Assembly: GCF_023221775.1 (NCBI RefSeq)
Contig: NZ_JAKUDS010000010.1
Coordinates: 1 to 64,000 of the forward strand
Origin: Enterococcus cecorum
Lineage (GTDB): Bacteria > Bacillota > Bacilli > Lactobacillales > Enterococcaceae
Length of the DNA stretch: 64,000 bases
Reading direction: 5' to 3'
Below the pieces are notes generated by a model. That model searched no databases. It had not been told where the DNA came from and saw only the letters and a list, made by a program, of their open reading frames with translations. Of this stretch, positions 18,575-27,479 are shown piece by piece (positions within the stretch are counted from its first letter, which is position 1; every line of letters begins with the position of its first letter). Both the position numbers and the translations under genes were made by a program.

Positions 18575-20578
18575 TTATAAGCTTGTTACAGTTACAACTG
18601 TTTCGCCAGCATTCACTGGTTTCGTAGCTACCACTGGATCTACTTGGAAATCATTAGAGTTAGTGATAATTACTGGTGTTTGTGTAGTGTAACCAGCTTC
18701 TTTCACTACATTTAAGTCAACTTCTAATAATAATTGACCGGCTTTGACACTGTCGCCTTGTTTGACATGGGCAGTGAATCCTTTACCATCTAATTCAACA
18801 GTATCTAAACCTACGTGGATTAATAATTCTACGCCAGTGTCACTTACTAAACCAATTGCATGTTTTGTTGGGAATAATAAGCTTACTGTACCATCAAATG
18901 GCGCAACTAATTTTCCTTCAGAAGGATCAATCACAACACCTTGTCCCATTGTACCTTGTGCAAATACTGGATCTTTGGCATCTGCTAATGGTAATAATTG
19001 ACCAGTAAATGGTGCTTTGACTTCAGTTTTTGTACCAGCAGCAACAACTTTTGCTTCAGTTGCTTTTTGCGCTTCATCGACTTCATCTAGACCAACTGGA
19101 ATTGTTTGTTCTACACGGTCGATTTTGTTAAAGATACCTGCTTTACGGAAGAATAAAGTTAAGATAATTGGAACGACAATTGCAATCGCCATCGCAATTA
19201 AGAAGATTAAGTAACCTTGAGCACCTGTGCCTTTACCTACACCTAGACTATTCTTGATAGCTAAGATACCTGGTAGACCACCGACACCGATAGCATTAGC
19301 ACGAACTTTCATAATTGTGATAAACATACCTGCAATACCTGAACCAATCATCGCAGCAACGAATGGATAAACATATTTTAAGTTAATCCCAAACATCGCT
19401 GGTTCAGTAACCCCTAACCAAGCTGAAATAACAGATGGTACTGAGATTTGTTCTTCTTTTTTGTTTCCACGGTGAGCAATAACAACCGCTAATACTGCAG
19501 CACCTTGCGCGATATTAGATAAACAGATCATTGGCCAAAGGTTAGTTGAACCAAAGTCGGCAATTAATTGAGAGTCAATCGCTAAAGTAGTGTGGTGCAA
19601 ACCAGTGATTACTAATGGCGCATAAACCGCACCGAAAATACCACCGAATAACCAGTTAAGAGGTGATTCTAAACCAGTATTCACAATCCAAGAAATACCT
19701 GAACCAATCTTCCAACCAATTGGACCTAAAATAGTATGAGCCGCAATGATTGTTGGTAATAATGAGAAGAATGGTACGAAAATCATTGAAACAGATTCAG
19801 GGATACGTTTTCTAAAGAATCTTTCTAAGTAAACAAGTAAGAATCCGGCCATCATCGCTGGAATCACTTGTGCTTGGTAACCAATTTTAGCTACTTGGAA
19901 GAAACCAAAATCCCAAGACCAGTTTTTCGCAATGTCAGCAGCAGAAGTACTATTTACGGCATAGGCATTTAATAATTGAGGAGAAACTAGAGTAATCCCT
20001 AAGACAATCCCCAAAATTTCAGTAGCGCCCATTCGACGGGCAATACTCCAAGTGATACCTACTGGCAAGAAGTGGAAAATCGCTTCCCCTGGTAACCATA
20101 AGAAGCTATTTACCCCATTCCAGAATGGAGATACCGCAACAATTGTTTGATTACCTAAAAAGCCGAATTGCACACCTTCTAAAATATTACGGAAACCTAA
20201 AATTAAACCACCTACGATAATTGCTGGTAATAATGGTGTGAAGATTTCAGCTAACATGGTAATCACACGTTGTACTGGATTTTGGTTTTGTTTCGCAGCT
20301 GATTTCGCATCTTCTTTAGAAACACCAGATAATCCAGATACTGCAATAAAATCATTGTAGAATACAGGTACGTCATTCCCAATAATTACTTGGAATTGCC
20401 CTGCATTCGTAAACATCCCTTTAACCACTGGAATGTTTTCGATTGTTGCTTCATCTGCTTTTTTTGGATCATTTAAGACAAAACGCATTCTTGTCGCACA
20501 GTGTGTCACTGCTGAAACGTTTTCTCTACCACCAATGGCAGATAGCAACTCTTTGGCTTCTTTGTCATATTTGCCCAT
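18575..20578 (-). CDS. treB: Trehalose-type PTS enzyme IIBCA
   Basis: A 667-residue PTS permease of the glucose/sucrose family with three domains. IIB (about 1-85) has its cysteine in AVTHCATRMRFVL. IIC (about 100-460) has about ten helices and GLHHTTLAID. IIA (about 520-667) has its histidine in LLIHVGLDTVELDGKGF. The divergent gene codes for a TreR-like regulator, so the likely substrate is trehalose, delivered as trehalose-6-phosphate. The start is the ATG at 20578 behind AAGGAGG; the frame is open 21 codons upstream without support. No trehalose-6-phosphate hydrolase or phosphorylase gene follows, and none is in the window. An operator-like ACTTGTAT and a cre-like palindrome lie upstream. 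Confidence 0.9.
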   Translation of the reverse strand: MGKYDKEAKELLSAIGGRENVSAVTHCATRMRFVLNDPKKADEATIENIPVVKGMFTNAGQFQVIIGNDVPVFYNDFIAVSGLSGVSKEDAKSAAKQNQNPVQRVITMLAEIFTPLLPAIIVGGLILGFRNILEGVQFGFLGNQTIVAVSPFWNGVNSFLWLPGEAIFHFLPVGITWSIARRMGATEILGIVLGITLVSPQLLNAYAVNSTSAADIAKNWSWDFGFFQVAKIGYQAQVIPAMMAGFLLVYLERFFRKRIPESVSMIFVPFFSLLPTIIAAHTILGPIGWKIGSGISWIVNTGLESPLNWLFGGIFGAVYAPLVITGLHHTTLAIDSQLIADFGSTNLWPMICLSNIAQGAAVLAVVIAHRGNKKEEQISVPSVISAWLGVTEPAMFGINLKYVYPFVAAMIGSGIAGMFITIMKVRANAIGVGGLPGILAIKNSLGVGKGTGAQGYLIFLIAMAIAIVVPIILTLFFRKAGIFNKIDRVEQTIPVGLDEVDEAQKATEAKVVAAGTKTEVKAPFTGQLLPLADAKDPVFAQGTMGQGVVIDPSEGKLVAPFDGTVSLLFPTKHAIGLVSDTGVELLIHVGLDTVELDGKGFTAHVKQGDSVKAGQLLLEVDLNVVKEAGYTTQTPVIITNSNDFQVDPVVATKPVNAGETVVTVTSL

Positions 20579-20600
20579 AATTTTTTCCTCCTTATAAACA

Positions 20601-20668
20601 ACTTGTATAACTATGTTTCTTACATGCTTAATATACTGCATTTCCTATTTCTTGTAAATCGTTTACAA
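20601..20668 (-). promoter_or_regulatory. treB control region: TreR half-site and cre-like palindrome
   Basis: ACTTGTAT at 20601-20608 recurs as the inverted copy ATACAAGT at 20891-20898 before treR, which suits TreR sites (B. subtilis operator core TTGTATATACAA). TTGTAAA-TCG-TTTACAA at 20652-20668 is a perfect 7-bp palindrome that resembles a catabolite responsive element but has one more central base than the usual cre. Binding is inferred only. Confidence 0.4.
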
Positions 20669-20890
20669 TTTTGAAAACACGTTTGAAAATTTTCTTAAAT
20701 TAGAATATTTTAATTATCCATTTTCTGGTATCGGTCCATTAGGTATAAATATGTCTTTATTCTACCTACCTGTATGGAAATTTACCAACAAGCTAAAGTT
20801 TAACCGGCTTATAAATTAATTTTTTTTAATTTTAGATAAATAATAGTTGTTCTTTTCGTATTATAGATATATCAAAGGATTATGATGTAC

Positions 20891-20898
20891 ATACAAGT
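20891..20898 (+). promoter_or_regulatory. Candidate TreR half-site before treR
   Basis: ATACAAGT is the inverted copy of the ACTTGTAT motif before treB and lies 17 bp upstream of the treR start codon. It suggests autoregulation. Confidence 0.35.
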
Positions 20899-20915
20899 TA
20901 GAAGTGGAGTTTCAG

Positions 20916-21632
20916 ATGAAAATATACGAATTAATTTATCAACAATTAGAAAGTGATATCTTACTCGGTAACTACCCGCCAGAAACTTTTTTGCCCAGCG
21001 AAAGCCAATTAGCTAAGCACTTTGAAGCCTCACGCGATACCATCCGGAAAGCCTTGCAGCAATTAACCAACCACGGCTATATCAAAAAAGTTCAAGGTAA
21101 AGGTTCACTGGTCTTGAGAAGAGAGCAATTACGTTTCCCGGTTTCTGGTCTTACGAGTTATAAAGAGTTGCAAAATGCCTATGGTTACGACAGCAGTACT
21201 CATGTCGAAAGTTTAACTAAGCTGATTGTCAAAAAAGAACTGGCTGAAAAAACTGGCTTTGAAGAAAACCATGAAGTTTGGTCCGTCCTAAGAAGTCGTA
21301 AAATCAATGGTCAAAAAGTTATTCTAGACTGGGATTTGATCGCCCTTGAATTTGTAAAAGAACTCGATACCGAAATTGCCAAAGATTCCTTATATGCATA
21401 TTTCGAAAAGCAACTTGGATTAGAAATCTCTTTTGCTGAAAAAGAAATTACCGTTGACCCTGTTAAAACCTTGGATAAATTATATTTGGATTTAAATGAG
21501 CAAGATACCCACATTGTTTCGGTGACAAGTCGCGTCTTCTTAAAAAATATGCGACAATTTCAATATACAGAAAGTCATCATCGCTTAGACATGTTTAAAT
21601 TTCATGATTTTGCTCGGCGCCATCAATTGTAA
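20916..21632 (+). CDS. treR: Trehalose operon repressor, GntR/UTRA family
   Basis: A 238-residue regulator. Residues about 1-70 form a GntR winged helix (LPSESQLAKHFEASRDTIRKAL, then GYIKKVQGKGSLVL). Residues about 80-235 form a UTRA sensor domain starting FPVSGLTSYKEL and ending SHHRLDMFKFHDFARR, both close to TreR of B. subtilis, which senses trehalose-6-phosphate. I start at the ATG at 20916, with GTGGAG 6 nt upstream; a GTG at 20904 overlaps this. It is divergent from treB and is followed by a two-way terminator. Confidence 0.9.
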   Translation: MKIYELIYQQLESDILLGNYPPETFLPSESQLAKHFEASRDTIRKALQQLTNHGYIKKVQGKGSLVLRREQLRFPVSGLTSYKELQNAYGYDSSTHVESLTKLIVKKELAEKTGFEENHEVWSVLRSRKINGQKVILDWDLIALEFVKELDTEIAKDSLYAYFEKQLGLEISFAEKEITVDPVKTLDKLYLDLNEQDTHIVSVTSRVFLKNMRQFQYTESHHRLDMFKFHDFARRHQL

Positions 21633-21636
21633 AAAA

Positions 21637-21677
21637 AGTAGCTTTCCTCTATTAATATATCATAGAAGAAAGCTACT
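21637..21677. terminator. Bidirectional terminator between treR and a small membrane-protein gene
   Basis: The stem AGTAGCTTTCyTCTAT / ATAGAAGAAAGCTACT is flanked by A-runs and T-runs that serve both strands. It separates the convergent ends of treR and the gene at 21680-21907. Confidence 0.85.
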
Positions 21678-21679
21678 TA

Positions 21680-21907
21680 TTATTTTTGAGCATTCATATA
21701 CAGATGTGTGGCCTGACTCATCGAAAGCTTAAAGGAACAGCGAATTCGTTTGATAGCCAAATCTTTATTCGGGCTCTTACGTATGATTTGGCGAATCAGG
21801 CGTTCATCTTGCCTCGATAGAACTTTAGGCTGTATTTTACATCGTGTGCTGAAAAACCATACACCTACACCAACTAATAAACAGATTATGACAAGACCTA
21901 GCCACAT
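21680..21907 (-). CDS. Small membrane-anchored protein, function unknown
   Basis: A 75-residue protein. An N-terminal hydrophobic segment (MWLGLVIICLLVGVGVWFF) is followed by a short basic cytoplasmic domain (LSRQDERLIRQIIRKSPNK, ending FKLSMSQATHLYMN). AAAGGATG precedes the start; the ATG at 21907 or the adjacent GTG at 21910 could be used. It has a terminator directly after the stop codon, which supports a real gene. I do not recognise a family. It lies downstream of the GH1 gene in the opposite orientation order but on the same strand, 83 bp from the GH1 stop. Confidence 0.6.
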   Translation of the reverse strand: MWLGLVIICLLVGVGVWFFSTRCKIQPKVLSRQDERLIRQIIRKSPNKDLAIKRIRCSFKLSMSQATHLYMNAQK

Positions 21908-21992
21908 CACCCATCATCCTTTGCTTTTTATTTGATTTTAGCAAAAGAATCTTAAAAATGTATCCGCCTCCAGAAGGATTTTTTCCTAGATT

Positions 21993-23393
21993 TTAGGCTT
22001 CAAAACCATTTTGATTAGCCACTTGTTTGAACCAATGACCGGATTTTTTAATCGTCCGTTTACCATCACGGGCCAAATCAACAGATATAAAACCATAACG
22101 ATTCTTATAAGCATTCAACCATGACCAGTTATCCATGCAAGTCCACATATGATATCCTTTACAATTTACACCTTCTTGAATTGCCTTGTGGACATATTTC
22201 AAATGATTTTGCACAAATTCAATACGATAATCATCCTCAATTTGTCCATCTTCATTGATAAAGCGTTCTTCACCTTCCACACCCATGCCATTTTCTGAGA
22301 TATAACAAGGAATATTACCATAATTGTCGCGTACATTGATTAAGATATCATAAATCCCTTTTTCATATATTTCCCAACCACGGTAAGGATTCATTTTTCG
22401 ACCAGGCATTTCATAATTATCAAAAAAGTCATCAGGCATTGGATGAATAGAATCAACTTTTGATAAATCTTCCTTCGCTTTGATCCGGCGTGGTTGATAA
22501 TAATTAATGCCAAGAAAATCAATGGTATTCTCTTTGAAAATTGCGGTATCTTCAACTTGTCTTTCAGGTAGTAAATCCAATTGTTTGATAACTTCAATTA
22601 AATCATGTGGATATTCTCCTTTGATGGCCGGTTCTAAAAATGAACGATTAAAGAAAGCATCGGCCAATTGACTCGCTTTGACATCAGCAGGATTGTTTTC
22701 ATCACGAGGATAGCTTGGGGTAAGATTTAAAATAATCCCAATTTGACCACCTAGATTCATTTGATGATAAGCTTGAATTGCAAGAGCACTGCCTAAAGCT
22801 TCATGATAACCGACTTGAACAGCATGTTTCATATTGACCTCAGCTGGATAATGAAATTGATATAAATAACCACCTTCAACAGGCACAATTGGTTCATTAT
22901 GGGTAAACCAATATTTCACCCGATCCCCAAACAATTTAAAACAAATCTTTGCATATTTCACATAAGCCTCAACTGTTTGGCGATTTAACCAACCACCTTG
23001 TTCTTGTAGTTTCATCGGCATGTCAAAATGATATAAATTGATAAAAGGTTCGATACCATTGGCAATGAGTTCATCAATATAATCATTATAAAATTGTACC
23101 GCCTTCTCGTTCACTTCACCAATGCCATCAGGAATTAACCGACTCCATTGAATTGAAGTTCGAAACGAATTATGGCCGACTTGCTTCATCAATTGAATAT
23201 CTTCTTTATATTTGGTATACACTTGTGAAGTCTTGTCTGGACCTACTTGATTAAAAAAAGATGTTGGATTTTTATGATACCAATAGTCCCAAATATTTTC
23301 TCCTTTACCATCTCCAGCTACTCGGCCTTCTGTTTGAGGTCCACTAGCAGCTGAGCCCCAAAAGAAATCTTGTGGAAATTGATATTTCGTCAT
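21993..23393 (-). CDS. GH1 beta-glycosidase, last gene of the mannosidase operon
   Basis: A 466-residue family 1 glycoside hydrolase. The acid/base Glu is in WFTHNEPIVPVEGG and the nucleophile in CYISENGMGVEG. Most bacterial cytosolic GH1 enzymes are 6-phospho-beta-glucosidases with the pattern S-x5-K-R-Y-G near the end. Here the block reads NWSWLNAYKNRYGF. It aligns better with the NFEWAEGYDKRFG pattern of enzymes for unphosphorylated sugars, but with Glu replaced by Ser and no Lys at the phosphate position. The gene is the fourth of an operon with GH125, GH38 and GH20, which is served by an ABC importer, so its substrate may be unphosphorylated. A role in cleaving Man-beta-1,4-GlcNAc or chitobiose is an inference. 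Confidence 0.88.
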   Translation of the reverse strand: MTKYQFPQDFFWGSAASGPQTEGRVAGDGKGENIWDYWYHKNPTSFFNQVGPDKTSQVYTKYKEDIQLMKQVGHNSFRTSIQWSRLIPDGIGEVNEKAVQFYNDYIDELIANGIEPFINLYHFDMPMKLQEQGGWLNRQTVEAYVKYAKICFKLFGDRVKYWFTHNEPIVPVEGGYLYQFHYPAEVNMKHAVQVGYHEALGSALAIQAYHQMNLGGQIGIILNLTPSYPRDENNPADVKASQLADAFFNRSFLEPAIKGEYPHDLIEVIKQLDLLPERQVEDTAIFKENTIDFLGINYYQPRRIKAKEDLSKVDSIHPMPDDFFDNYEMPGRKMNPYRGWEIYEKGIYDILINVRDNYGNIPCYISENGMGVEGEERFINEDGQIEDDYRIEFVQNHLKYVHKAIQEGVNCKGYHMWTCMDNWSWLNAYKNRYGFISVDLARDGKRTIKKSGHWFKQVANQNGFEA

Positions 23394-23412
23394 TTTCTAT
23401 CTCTCCTCGTTT

Positions 23413-24762
23413 CTAGCTTGTTATCTCACCTAATACATATTTTTTCCAAGAATTAAATAAAGGCAAATAGCATCGTTTACTGAGTTTATAGCCGCTTACT
23501 TTTTCGTTCATCGCAGCTAATAAATAAAATAGAGATTCGCATATTTCTTGACAAGATTGTTTATTCGGTTCATCTGCCCATACAGACAAGGCTACTCCAA
23601 TCACCTGATTTGTGTTGTCCTTTTCAATATTTTGGTTATTTGCAAAGGTAAGAGTTTCGAAATTCTCTTGGATCTTTTCATAAGTAGGCAATGTGTAACT
23701 AGAGTCATTTCCTAAAACATAGTATAAATAATTATCATTGTGATTGATTACTTCATATCCTAAAGATAAATATTTTTCGATTGGAGCCATATTTTTATTC
23801 CATTTAGTCCAATATGAAATTTGGCAATCACTAGTTAAACTTATTTTTTCCTCACGATTTAACCGATAAAATCCATCATTCCATACACGAACAATAAATC
23901 CTAAATTATTCATTTTTTGTATTAATTCATTAACATATAAAATGAATAACTCTATTCCACTCGCTTTATCCCCAAATTTACTTTGAGCTTCTTTTACCAG
24001 AGTAGGATAGTCTTCTAGCTTATCAAAATCAATAAACTCATCTGCACCAATATGAAAATATTTGCTTTGTTTAAATAGATTAGCATATTCTTGGTATATA
24101 CTAAAAACAAATTCTACGGCTTCAGGATTCAATATATCTAAAGCGGTTTTGTCTCTAACTAGTTGATTTTCTTGTAGTTTCATCAATTGATATTCTGGAT
24201 AATTCTGTAAAACCTTGGCAAGATGACCTGGGCTATCTATGTCTGGAATTATTTCAATATAATATTTTTGCGCATAATCAATGAGTTCTTTGATTTCACT
24301 TTGTCTCAAAAAATGATTAGAAACAATTTCTGGATATTTTTTTGATTCAATTCTAAATCCTTCATTCTCAGAAAAATGTAGCTGCAAATGAGTAAAATTG
24401 AAAAGAGCCATTACTTGAACCAAACTTTTCAAAATTGGTAATGAATAATATTTTCGTCCAATATCCAACATCAAGCAACGTTCATTCACATTAGGCGAGG
24501 AAACCTTTAGACCCTCACCTAATAAACTGTGAATGAGTAATTGCACCATGCTACGAAATAATATACGTTCATTTTTAGCTACAAGTTTTAAGCTATCATC
24601 TTGAAGGAAATTGAATTCTTCATCTAACCTAGCATTAATCTCTACATAGATAGCTTTATCTGAGTCAATTAATCTATAACCAATTTCACTAAATAACATT
24701 TGAACACGATTAATTATCTTTTCTTCCTTTTCACCAACTGCAATAAATTTGATTGAAGTCAT
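23413..24762 (-). CDS. GH20 beta-N-acetylhexosaminidase, cytoplasmic
   Basis: A 449-residue family 20 hexosaminidase that removes terminal beta-GlcNAc or GalNAc by substrate-assisted catalysis. The catalytic Asp-Glu pair is in KYFHIGADEFIDFD; HLQLHFSENEGFR and IIPDIDSPGHLAKVL are conserved barrel strands. There is no signal peptide, so it works on imported glycans, like GH20C of S. pneumoniae. The start is the ATG at 24762 because GGAGG lies 8 nt upstream; the ATG at 24777 overlaps it. The gene follows GH38 after 20 bp and precedes GH1 by 19 bp, so all belong to one operon. Confidence 0.88.
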   Translation of the reverse strand: MTSIKFIAVGEKEEKIINRVQMLFSEIGYRLIDSDKAIYVEINARLDEEFNFLQDDSLKLVAKNERILFRSMVQLLIHSLLGEGLKVSSPNVNERCLMLDIGRKYYSLPILKSLVQVMALFNFTHLQLHFSENEGFRIESKKYPEIVSNHFLRQSEIKELIDYAQKYYIEIIPDIDSPGHLAKVLQNYPEYQLMKLQENQLVRDKTALDILNPEAVEFVFSIYQEYANLFKQSKYFHIGADEFIDFDKLEDYPTLVKEAQSKFGDKASGIELFILYVNELIQKMNNLGFIVRVWNDGFYRLNREEKISLTSDCQISYWTKWNKNMAPIEKYLSLGYEVINHNDNYLYYVLGNDSSYTLPTYEKIQENFETLTFANNQNIEKDNTNQVIGVALSVWADEPNKQSCQEICESLFYLLAAMNEKVSGYKLSKRCYLPLFNSWKKYVLGEITS

Positions 24763-24782
24763 TCGTTGTGCCTCCATTCTAT

Positions 24783-27461
24783 CTATATCTCCACAGTTCG
24801 AATTTCATATGCTTTCAACTGTTTTTTATTGTCGTCAATAGGTTCTTCTAGTAAATTTAAAGTTTGTTTAGGAACCTTTCCATCTTTAAATATCTCTAAT
24901 CCAACTTCCTGATTTCCCAAATTATATCCTCTTAAAATCAAAGCATTGTCTTTTGATCTTCGTTTCAATGCGGTGGGTTCAAACATTAATCCTCGAATTT
25001 TAATAAATGTGTGGCTCGTTTGTAATCTTCCCTCATGAATGTCCGTTTGTTTAGCAATAAAAGGGACCCCTAATTGATGTGCACGATGATAACTTTTTAT
25101 TCTATCTAATTCATTTGCATGGAGTTCGAATGCATAATTAAAAACATGCTCTCCAATACATTGAGCATCTGGAGTTGGAAAATATCCCCAATCTCCCATT
25201 TCTCCCACACACCGCAATAAAGTCAAACAGATTTTATCATCAACTACTTCATATTCATTTAATCCGATATTAGAAATTGTTACTCCATGCTCATTATCGT
25301 GAATATTAACAAAAGATTGTTGATGCTGAGGGTTGGTAGGATTTTGCCAATAGTTAGAAACTTTATTAGGGCGAATAACTGTTTCGAATATACTATCTGC
25401 TTCATGGGTTTCTGAAATGATATTTGTTGGAAAAACAACTCTCAATCTATGATCTTTCGCAACATTATTTACTTTTGTACTAAAATGGATATTCTTGCTA
25501 TTTTTAGATATTGAAATTTCTGTTTCAATTACATAAGAAACTTTTTTTTCAGATCTTTGCGCTTTTCTATATCTAAAATCAACAATTTTTTCTTGCTCTT
25601 CTTTTAATAACTTATTTGCAGATTCAGGGATCAGCATTTTATTTTTTAATATAATTTTTGCTTCCAATCCATTATCTTCAGCAACAATGACTTCAAACGG
25701 AAATTGTGTAGACAATATTGCCTGATCCTCAGATGGCTGCTTAAAAACATATTCATTGCCGATATCTCCAACATCTTCAAAAATTAGTAGATTACTCAAG
25801 GTTTTATTGGTTTGTTTATCGGTAATTTGTATACTACCCTGATTTTCAATTTTTAACTTAATAAACTCATTTTCTAGACCAAACCCATTATCTATTACCA
25901 TTGACTCTTGATTAGATTCATAATCGGCTTTTACAAGTGCGAAACTCTCCCATGAAAAGCCAGGCATTTGCTCCATCGCTACAGTTACTGTCACATATTT
26001 TTCCATATACGGTTCGCGAAATTTATCCTTTGGTAAATCGTAATTAAATCGTATTTTCTCATCCGATACAATTGCGGCCATTCTTTCGCCAAACTGGTTA
26101 ATCACATGATATTTTTTAGATTTCTTTTCTGATAGTTTATTATATCCATCTGTAGGATACAGAGAAGAAAAAGGAATTCTATCTACTTCAACATCAATTT
26201 TAGCTAAACCTGCTTTTTCTGTACCTGATGTATTAAAGACTACAAAAGGAAAACTATCTTTTGGAAATACACTAGTATCAATTTCAGAGACTAATTGATT
26301 TTTGGCCTCTTCTTCTACATATTTTCCTACTTCATTTGCTTTTTCGAACCGAGGAATCATCTCTCTACAAACTTCATCAACAGAACAACCGCAAATACTA
26401 TCATGAGGATGATTTTGCATAAATGTTTTCCAAGCATATGTTAATTGATCGGTGGGATATTTGCCTGTAATCTCGTATGCCATCGAAGCCAATGGTTCAG
26501 CAATCTTTTCTAGTTGATGACTAACTTTAGTGTTCCATTGTTTTAAATACACTCTTGTAGAAGCTGTATTTGCTAGTGTGAACCATCCATCTGTTTCTTG
26601 AGAAGTAAGTTCTCCAAAAACATTCCCCACATTTTTCGGTAATTCTGCTTTTACAGCAGACAGATAATCAGTAAAATTAGAGTGAATAAAATCATAATCA
26701 GGATATAATTCATTAGCTAATTTGATTGCTTTTGTAATGTCCTTTTGAACTGGTTGATGATCCACACCATTCATCAAAAGTAAATGATTTGTTGAAGCAT
26801 ATTTTTCAGCATCCATTAATTTCTTATCCCAAAATTTTTTAGCTTTTTCAACACTTGTTGGAATTTCATTACCATTCGAATACCAATTAGCAAAAAGTAT
26901 TCCTAAAATTTTAGATCCATCTGGACCTATCCAATTCATTTCAGAAAATTGAGAAGAATAGTTTTCATCTGATAAAATTTGATTATCAAACCCTATTGGC
27001 CGCACCCCTCTACCAAATGCGGCAGTCGTAATATTTACTTGTTGCATTAATTGCGGTGTTTGTCCCATATTCCCAAAAGTATCAGGAAAATACCCAAGCA
27101 TTACAGGGCTACCCCATTTTTGGCTTTCTTGCATGCCAATTAACATATTGCGAACATTAGACTCTGAACTTGTCAAAAAAGCATCCTGTAGTATATAAAA
27201 AGGCCCTATTTTCAATTTACCTTGGCGTATTGCTGACCTTAGCTCTTCTTCTTTTTCTGGTCGAACACTTAAATAGTCATCAATAATGATTGATTGCCCA
27301 TCAAGATGAAAACTGTTAAATTCAGAATCTGTTTTGAATAACTCCAATAAATCATCAATCAGTTCAATTAATCTCATATGATGTTGCTCATAGGACATAT
27401 ACCATTCTCTATCCCAATGACTATGAGAAATAATATGAACTTTCTTTCTTATTTTATTCAT
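24783..27461 (-). CDS. GH38 alpha-mannosidase, cytoplasmic
   Basis: An 892-residue family 38 alpha-mannosidase. The zinc-binding start is IISHSHWDREWYMSYE. The nucleophile Asp is in LGYFPDTFGNMGQTPQ, and a further conserved metal block is NHPHDSICGCSVDEV (about residue 350). The C-terminal half forms the usual beta-rich domains. It has no signal peptide. Bacterial GH38 enzymes of this size, such as the one in the S. pneumoniae N-glycan cluster, cleave alpha-1,3 mannosyl links inside the cell. The gene lies 18 bp after GH125 and 20 bp before GH20. Confidence 0.95.
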   Translation of the reverse strand: MNKIRKKVHIISHSHWDREWYMSYEQHHMRLIELIDDLLELFKTDSEFNSFHLDGQSIIIDDYLSVRPEKEEELRSAIRQGKLKIGPFYILQDAFLTSSESNVRNMLIGMQESQKWGSPVMLGYFPDTFGNMGQTPQLMQQVNITTAAFGRGVRPIGFDNQILSDENYSSQFSEMNWIGPDGSKILGILFANWYSNGNEIPTSVEKAKKFWDKKLMDAEKYASTNHLLLMNGVDHQPVQKDITKAIKLANELYPDYDFIHSNFTDYLSAVKAELPKNVGNVFGELTSQETDGWFTLANTASTRVYLKQWNTKVSHQLEKIAEPLASMAYEITGKYPTDQLTYAWKTFMQNHPHDSICGCSVDEVCREMIPRFEKANEVGKYVEEEAKNQLVSEIDTSVFPKDSFPFVVFNTSGTEKAGLAKIDVEVDRIPFSSLYPTDGYNKLSEKKSKKYHVINQFGERMAAIVSDEKIRFNYDLPKDKFREPYMEKYVTVTVAMEQMPGFSWESFALVKADYESNQESMVIDNGFGLENEFIKLKIENQGSIQITDKQTNKTLSNLLIFEDVGDIGNEYVFKQPSEDQAILSTQFPFEVIVAEDNGLEAKIILKNKMLIPESANKLLKEEQEKIVDFRYRKAQRSEKKVSYVIETEISISKNSKNIHFSTKVNNVAKDHRLRVVFPTNIISETHEADSIFETVIRPNKVSNYWQNPTNPQHQQSFVNIHDNEHGVTISNIGLNEYEVVDDKICLTLLRCVGEMGDWGYFPTPDAQCIGEHVFNYAFELHANELDRIKSYHRAHQLGVPFIAKQTDIHEGRLQTSHTFIKIRGLMFEPTALKRRSKDNALILRGYNLGNQEVGLEIFKDGKVPKQTLNLLEEPIDDNKKQLKAYEIRTVEI

Positions 27462-27479
27462 TTTATGATTACACTTCCT

